Positions 5,847 through 8,638 of a DNA stretch of 8,638 nt are shown in pieces; position 1 is the first letter of the stretch, and every line of letters begins with the position of its first letter. Source of the DNA: Conexibacter sp. (GTDB lineage Bacteria > Actinomycetota > Thermoleophilia > Solirubrobacterales > Solirubrobacteraceae); the NCBI GenBank assembly GCA_025964215.1, contig JAOPZG010000609.1, forward strand, positions 1 through 8,638, in the 5' to 3' direction. The notes beneath the pieces were generated by a model that did not search any database, was not told where the DNA came from, and worked only from the letters and a program-made list of their open reading frames with translations. The position numbers and the translations under genes are program-made.

Positions 5847-6796
5847 CCATGCGCTTGATCGGCCTCTCCTGCGGCCCCGCCGACGGCAGCAGCGACCTGC
5901 TGCTGAAGGCCGCGCTGCGCGGCGCCGAGGACGCGGGCGTCGAGGTCGCCCACGTCCGCCTCGGCGACCTCGACCTCAGCGCCGCCGCCGGCCCGATGAC
6001 CGCGGGCGCCGCCGGCGAGGACGACGCCGGCTGGTTCTGGGACACGCTGATGGAATCCGACGGGCTGATCGTCAGCACCGGCGTCTTCAACCGCACGATC
6101 CCCGGCCGGCTGAAGCTGCTGCTCGACCGCCTGCTCGGCCCGAAGGCCGACGTCGCCTTCGCGCGCGAGTACCTGCGCAAGCGCGACGCCGGCGAGGAGG
6201 CGACCGTGAGGTTCCCCTTCGACGAGCGCGTGCTGCGCCCGCGCGTGGCGGGCTTCCTCGCCGTCGGCGGCGCGCTGACCGACCACTGGAAGACGCTCAC
6301 GCTGCCGTTGTTGCATCACTTGACGTTCTCCATGCAGATCGGCGTGGTCGACCAGGTGCAGTTCGGCGGCGCGGGGATCCCCGCCGCGATCGCGCTCGAC
6401 GCCGACGCCCTGGAGCGCGCCGCGCTGCTCGGCCGCAACGTCGCCGAGCAGGCCGGCCACGCGTTCGACGACGTCGAGTTCCGCGGCACGCCCGGGCTCT
6501 GCCCGATGTGCCACCTCGACCTGATCGCCGTCCGCGGCGGCGGCGAGGTGGAGTGCGCGACCTGCGGGGCGCGCGGCGTCGCGACGGCGGATCCCCACAG
6601 CGACGGGATCACCATCACCTTCACGCCCGAGGGGCTCGCGCAGTCGGTGCTCACCGAGGTCGAGAAGCACGAGCACTTCCTCGAGGTCCAGGAGACCGCG
6701 CTGCGGCAGTTCGCGCAGGCGGAGCAGATCGCCGCGGGCGGCGCCGAGCTGCGCGCGTTCGACCGCACGCTGCGGCCCGAGCGCGCCGCGCGCTAG
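5843..6796 (+). CDS. Flavodoxin-fold NAD(P)H:flavin reductase with C-terminal zinc ribbon
   Basis: Protein of 317 residues, last gene of the operon, whose ATG overlaps the monooxygenase stop. Residues 1-200 look like the NADPH-dependent FMN reductase fold: a phosphate-binding loop (SCGPADGSSDLL, 9-20), a strand and loop SDGLIVSTGVFNRTIPGRLKLLLDRL (split over 72-97) and an AVGG segment (140-143) after the third strand. A small zinc-ribbon-like module follows, CPMC (220-223) and CATC (238-241) with 14 residues between, then about 75 charged residues ending in a helical, acidic/basic tail (EVEKHEHFLEVQETALRQF). Simple FMN reductases are normally around 180-200 residues, so the C-terminal extension is notable. 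Its likely role is NAD(P)H-dependent reduction of flavin or a quinone intermediate, with the Cys4 module as a structural or docking element. The fold is well supported; the partner and substrate are inferred. Confidence 0.85.
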   Translation: MTMRLIGLSCGPADGSSDLLLKAALRGAEDAGVEVAHVRLGDLDLSAAAGPMTAGAAGEDDAGWFWDTLMESDGLIVSTGVFNRTIPGRLKLLLDRLLGPKADVAFAREYLRKRDAGEEATVRFPFDERVLRPRVAGFLAVGGALTDHWKTLTLPLLHHLTFSMQIGVVDQVQFGGAGIPAAIALDADALERAALLGRNVAEQAGHAFDDVEFRGTPGLCPMCHLDLIAVRGGGEVECATCGARGVATADPHSDGITITFTPEGLAQSVLTEVEKHEHFLEVQETALRQFAQAEQIAAGGAELRAFDRTLRPERAAR

Positions 6797-6803
6797 CGCC
6801 CGC

Positions 6804-6963
6804 TTGCCATCCGGGGCCGTGTCGTTCGTCGCCCTGTGCTTCCTGGCCGGCGGCCCCGCCGACGCAGTGGCTCGCCGCGCGCTACGCCGACGGCTCCTAC
6901 GACGAGCTGATGATCACCGCGGCGGTGGTGCTCGCCGTCGCGTCGCTCACGTGCCTGGCGCTG
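6804..6963 (+). pseudogene. Possible decayed 3' end of a membrane transporter
   Basis: The 150-bp gap between the reductase stop and the convergent desaturase stop is not empty of protein-like signal. One frame (from 6804) reads SGAVSFVALCFLAGG; a different frame (from about 6865) continues QWLAARYADGSYDEL and then the hydrophobic stretch MITAAVVLAVASLTCLALPR, which resembles the last transmembrane helix of an MFS-type transporter. Joining them needs a frameshift, there is no credible start or ribosome site, and no stop occurs before the read enters the antisense of the desaturase gene. This would fit a truncated transporter gene that once ended the operon. It could equally be chance hydrophobicity in GC-rich sequence, so confidence is low. 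Confidence 0.28.
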
Positions 6964-7945
6964 CCGCGTCCTTCTCGACCAGCTTCTTCGCCTGGCGCTC
7001 CGGGGAGATCTCCACGACGTCCCACACCAGACCTGCTCGCCGCAGGCCTCTGATCACCAGCGAGGAGACGTCGAGCTCCCACCAGTGCAGGCCGTGATGG
7101 GCCGAGGTCGGGAACGCATGGTGGTTGTGATGCCAGGACTCGCCGAGCGAGAAGATCGACAGCCACGCGAGGTTGCGCGACTCGTCGTCGACGTCGAAGC
7201 GGCGGCGCCCGAAGAAGTGGCAGAGCGAGTTGATGGAGTACGTCACGTGATGCAGGACGAGCATCCGGACCAGGCCGCCCCACAGCAGGCCGGTGAGCGC
7301 GGTGTCGATCGAGCCGCCGATCAGCCAGCCGAGGCCGAACGGGAACGCGAGGCCGGCGAGCACCCAGAGCAGGAACGTCCGGTCGACGTAGGCGATGAAC
7401 GGGTCCTTGAGCAGGTCCGGCGTGTAGCGCTCGCGGTTGGCGCGCTGGGTGTGGATGAAGAGCCAGCCGACGTGGGCGTGGAGGAGCCCGCGCAGCGGGC
7501 CGTCGTGGCCGTGCGGGCTGTGCGGATCGCCCTCCTTGTCGGAGAAGGCGTGGTGCTTGCGATGGTCGGCGACCCAGGAGATGATCGGGCCCTCGATCGC
7601 GGCGGAGCCGAAGATCGCGAGCGCGCCGCGGACCCACGGCTTGGCCTTGAAGCTGCGGTGCGTGAAGTGGCGGTGGAAGCCGACGGTCACGCCGACCGCG
7701 CACAAGGCGTACGTGATCGCGAAGACCGCGATGTCGGACCAGTGCAGCAGGCTGTTCCAGAGCTGCCAGGCGACGACGCCGAGGCCGATGAAGGGCAGGA
7801 CGGTGATGAGCCCGGTGAGGAACCGGTCCAGGTTCTCGTTCTCGGTCGGCTGGGTGTCCTCGGCCGTGGGGCCGACGGAGGAGGCGCCGGCGGCCGGTGG
7901 CTCGGAGGACGTGGACGGACGCGAAGGCGCGGCGGTCTGGGTCAT
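6947..7945 (-). CDS. Acyl-CoA delta-9-type fatty acid desaturase
   Basis: Membrane di-iron desaturase of 332 residues that introduces a double bond into acyl chains, here most like the stearoyl-CoA/acyl-lipid delta-9 group. All three histidine boxes are present: HRHFTH (91-96), HRKHH (128-132) and HHNHH (272-276). The family's NSLCHFFG segment is at about 239-246. Hydrophobic segments at about 42-62 and 71-90 and pairs near 104-125 and 190-230 give the expected four-helix membrane layout with histidine boxes in the cytosol. The first 38 residues are a Ser/Pro/Glu-rich disordered leader. The ATG at 7945 is supported by GGAG (7958-7955) 9 bases upstream, so unlike the catabolic genes it has a ribosome binding site. 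No electron-donor gene (ferredoxin or reductase) is adjacent. Its role is membrane fluidity; no link to the catabolic locus is evident. Confidence 0.95.
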   Translation of the reverse strand: MTQTAAPSRPSTSSEPPAAGASSVGPTAEDTQPTENENLDRFLTGLITVLPFIGLGVVAWQLWNSLLHWSDIAVFAITYALCAVGVTVGFHRHFTHRSFKAKPWVRGALAIFGSAAIEGPIISWVADHRKHHAFSDKEGDPHSPHGHDGPLRGLLHAHVGWLFIHTQRANRERYTPDLLKDPFIAYVDRTFLLWVLAGLAFPFGLGWLIGGSIDTALTGLLWGGLVRMLVLHHVTYSINSLCHFFGRRRFDVDDESRNLAWLSIFSLGESWHHNHHAFPTSAHHGLHWWELDVSSLVIRGLRRAGLVWDVVEISPERQAKKLVEKDAAAPGT

Positions 7946-8000
7946 CTCAGCACTCTCCCGCGCGCGGGCGCCGGAGTCCCTATGGCGTCCGGGCGTCCGG

Positions 8001-8020
8001 GCCGGGGGTTAACCCCCGGC
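8001..8020. terminator. Perfect 20-bp palindrome, hairpin terminator candidate
   Basis: GCCGGGGG-TTAA-CCCCCGGC forms an 8-bp all-G/C stem with a 4-base loop, beginning one base after the stop codon of the minus-strand SDR gene. The position fits a terminator of the SDR transcript before the desaturase gene on the same strand. No T-run follows on either strand, so it is not a classical intrinsic terminator; such U-less hairpins are common in high-GC actinobacteria. The exact symmetry would also suit a DNA-binding site or dispersed repeat. Confidence 0.5.
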
Positions 8021-8021
8021 T

Positions 8022-8638
8022 TCAGACGCTCATGCCGCCGTCCAGTGGGACGGTGGCGCCCGTGAGGAAGGCGCTCTCGTCGCTCGCGAGGAAGAGGACG
8101 GCGTTCGCGACCTCGTCCGGCGAGGCGTGGCGGCCGAGCGGGATCATGGCCTCGAAGATCGCCGCGGCGCCGGCCTCGGGCTCGCCGGTGGCGACGGTCT
8201 CGATCCGGTGCTGGAAGGCGTTGTCGACGGGTCCGGGGTGCAGCGTGTTGACGCGGATGCCGCGCGGGGCGACCTCCTTGGCCGCTGTGCGCATGAGGCC
8301 GACGAGCGCGTGCTTGGAGGTCGCGTAGGCGACGATCCCGGGGTCGGCGGTCAGGCCGACGACGCTCGAGTTGATGATCAGGCTGCCGCCGTCGCGCATC
8401 GCGGCGAGCGCGTGCTTGGCGACCAGGAACGGGCCCTTGACGTTGACGGCGAGGACTTGGTCGAAGACGTCGTCCGGGTAGTCCACGATGTCGGCCACGG
8501 CGCCGAAGATCCCGGCGTTGGCGAACGCGATGTCCAACCCGCCGAAGCGCTCCACCGCCACCCGCACCGCGCGCGCGACCTGCGCGCCGTCGGTGACGTC
8601 GGCGGGCGCGGCGAGGGCGCGGGCGTCGCCGCCGAGCT
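8022..8638 (-). CDS. Short-chain dehydrogenase/reductase (SDR), 5' end beyond the window
   Basis: NAD(P)-dependent oxidoreductase of the classical SDR family; 204 residues are visible and the gene enters from the right edge. Seen are the NAG motif in FANAGIFG, a conserved Asn in VNVKGPF, catalytic Ser in INSSVVG, YxxxK as YATSK (Tyr 13 residues after the Ser), PGPV after the active site, and the usual ending FLTGATVPLDGGMSV. The cofactor-binding TGxxxGIG lies outside the window. The reading frame continues upstream (GGDARALAAPADVTD...), typical of SDR sequence before the NAG, so an internal GTG at 8567 is not the true start. A product such as 3-oxoacyl-ACP reductase, glucose dehydrogenase-like or an aryl/sugar alcohol dehydrogenase cannot be chosen from this part alone. 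Confidence 0.95.
   Translation of the reverse strand, partial: LGGDARALAAPADVTDGAQVARAVRVAVERFGGLDIAFANAGIFGAVADIVDYPDDVFDQVLAVNVKGPFLVAKHALAAMRDGGSLIINSSVVGLTADPGIVAYATSKHALVGLMRTAAKEVAPRGIRVNTLHPGPVDNAFQHRIETVATGEPEAGAAAIFEAMIPLGRHASPDEVANAVLFLASDESAFLTGATVPLDGGMSV

Noticed and set aside
6790..6799. GCGCTAGCGC palindrome at the reductase stop
   Set aside because: No loop and only 10 bp; common in sequence this GC-rich and not a credible terminator.
7085..8065. Large plus-strand open frame opposite the desaturase
   Set aside because: Antisense of the desaturase with only acidic/Arg/Gly-rich low-complexity translation and no family motif.
8565..8567. GTG as the start of the SDR gene
   Set aside because: The open frame continues to the window edge with typical SDR sequence, and the cofactor motif is still missing, so the true start is outside.

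Overview
The window is very GC-rich and densely coded, with strong G/C bias at third codon positions. Three of its genes appear to be read from leaderless transcripts: a -10 hexamer ends 6-7 bases before the ATG. With the gene families present, this suggests a high-GC actinobacterium. A soil lineage such as Solirubrobacterales/Thermoleophilia is an impression from codon and protein style and was not tested.

Layout, left to right. Positions 1-969 (minus) hold most of a type-B carboxylesterase that runs off the left edge. A 97-bp divergent spacer separates it from a GntR/FCD-family regulator (1067-1834, plus). The regulator converges, with a 9-bp gap, on a fumarylacetoacetate-hydrolase-family gene (FAH1, 1844-2716, minus). 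An 81-bp divergent spacer with two back-to-back promoters then leads into a tightly coupled plus-strand operon. Its genes are a quercetinase-type bicupin dioxygenase (2798-3787), a second FAH-family hydrolase (FAH2, 3787-4629), an FAD-dependent monooxygenase (4626-5846) and a flavodoxin-fold NAD(P)H:flavin reductase with a C-terminal CxxC...CxxC zinc ribbon (5843-6796). All three junctions overlap by 1-4 bases (TGATG, ATGA, ATGA). A 150-bp gap may hold the decayed 3' end of a membrane transporter. Past it lie two minus-strand genes of a different character: an acyl-CoA delta-9-type fatty acid desaturase (6947-7945) and a short-chain dehydrogenase/reductase that runs off the right edge (8022-8638), with a perfect 20-bp palindrome between them.

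How it may work: genes 1-7 read as one catabolic locus for an aromatic or flavonoid-like substrate. The bicupin has a complete metal site in both domains and resembles quercetin 2,3-dioxygenase. An esterase could hydrolyse the ester (depside) that such an enzyme releases, the monooxygenase could hydroxylate the freed ring, and the FAH-family enzymes could cleave or decarboxylate the later keto-acids. A GntR/FCD regulator with its own divergent neighbour would sense an acidic intermediate. The esterase and FAH1 promoters share a TGCAT(A/G)CACT...GTGTAG element that could be its operator. The substrate and the order of steps are inference. No separate ring-cleavage dioxygenase and no intact transporter is visible.

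No RNA genes, CRISPR arrays, insertion sequences or integration sites were seen.
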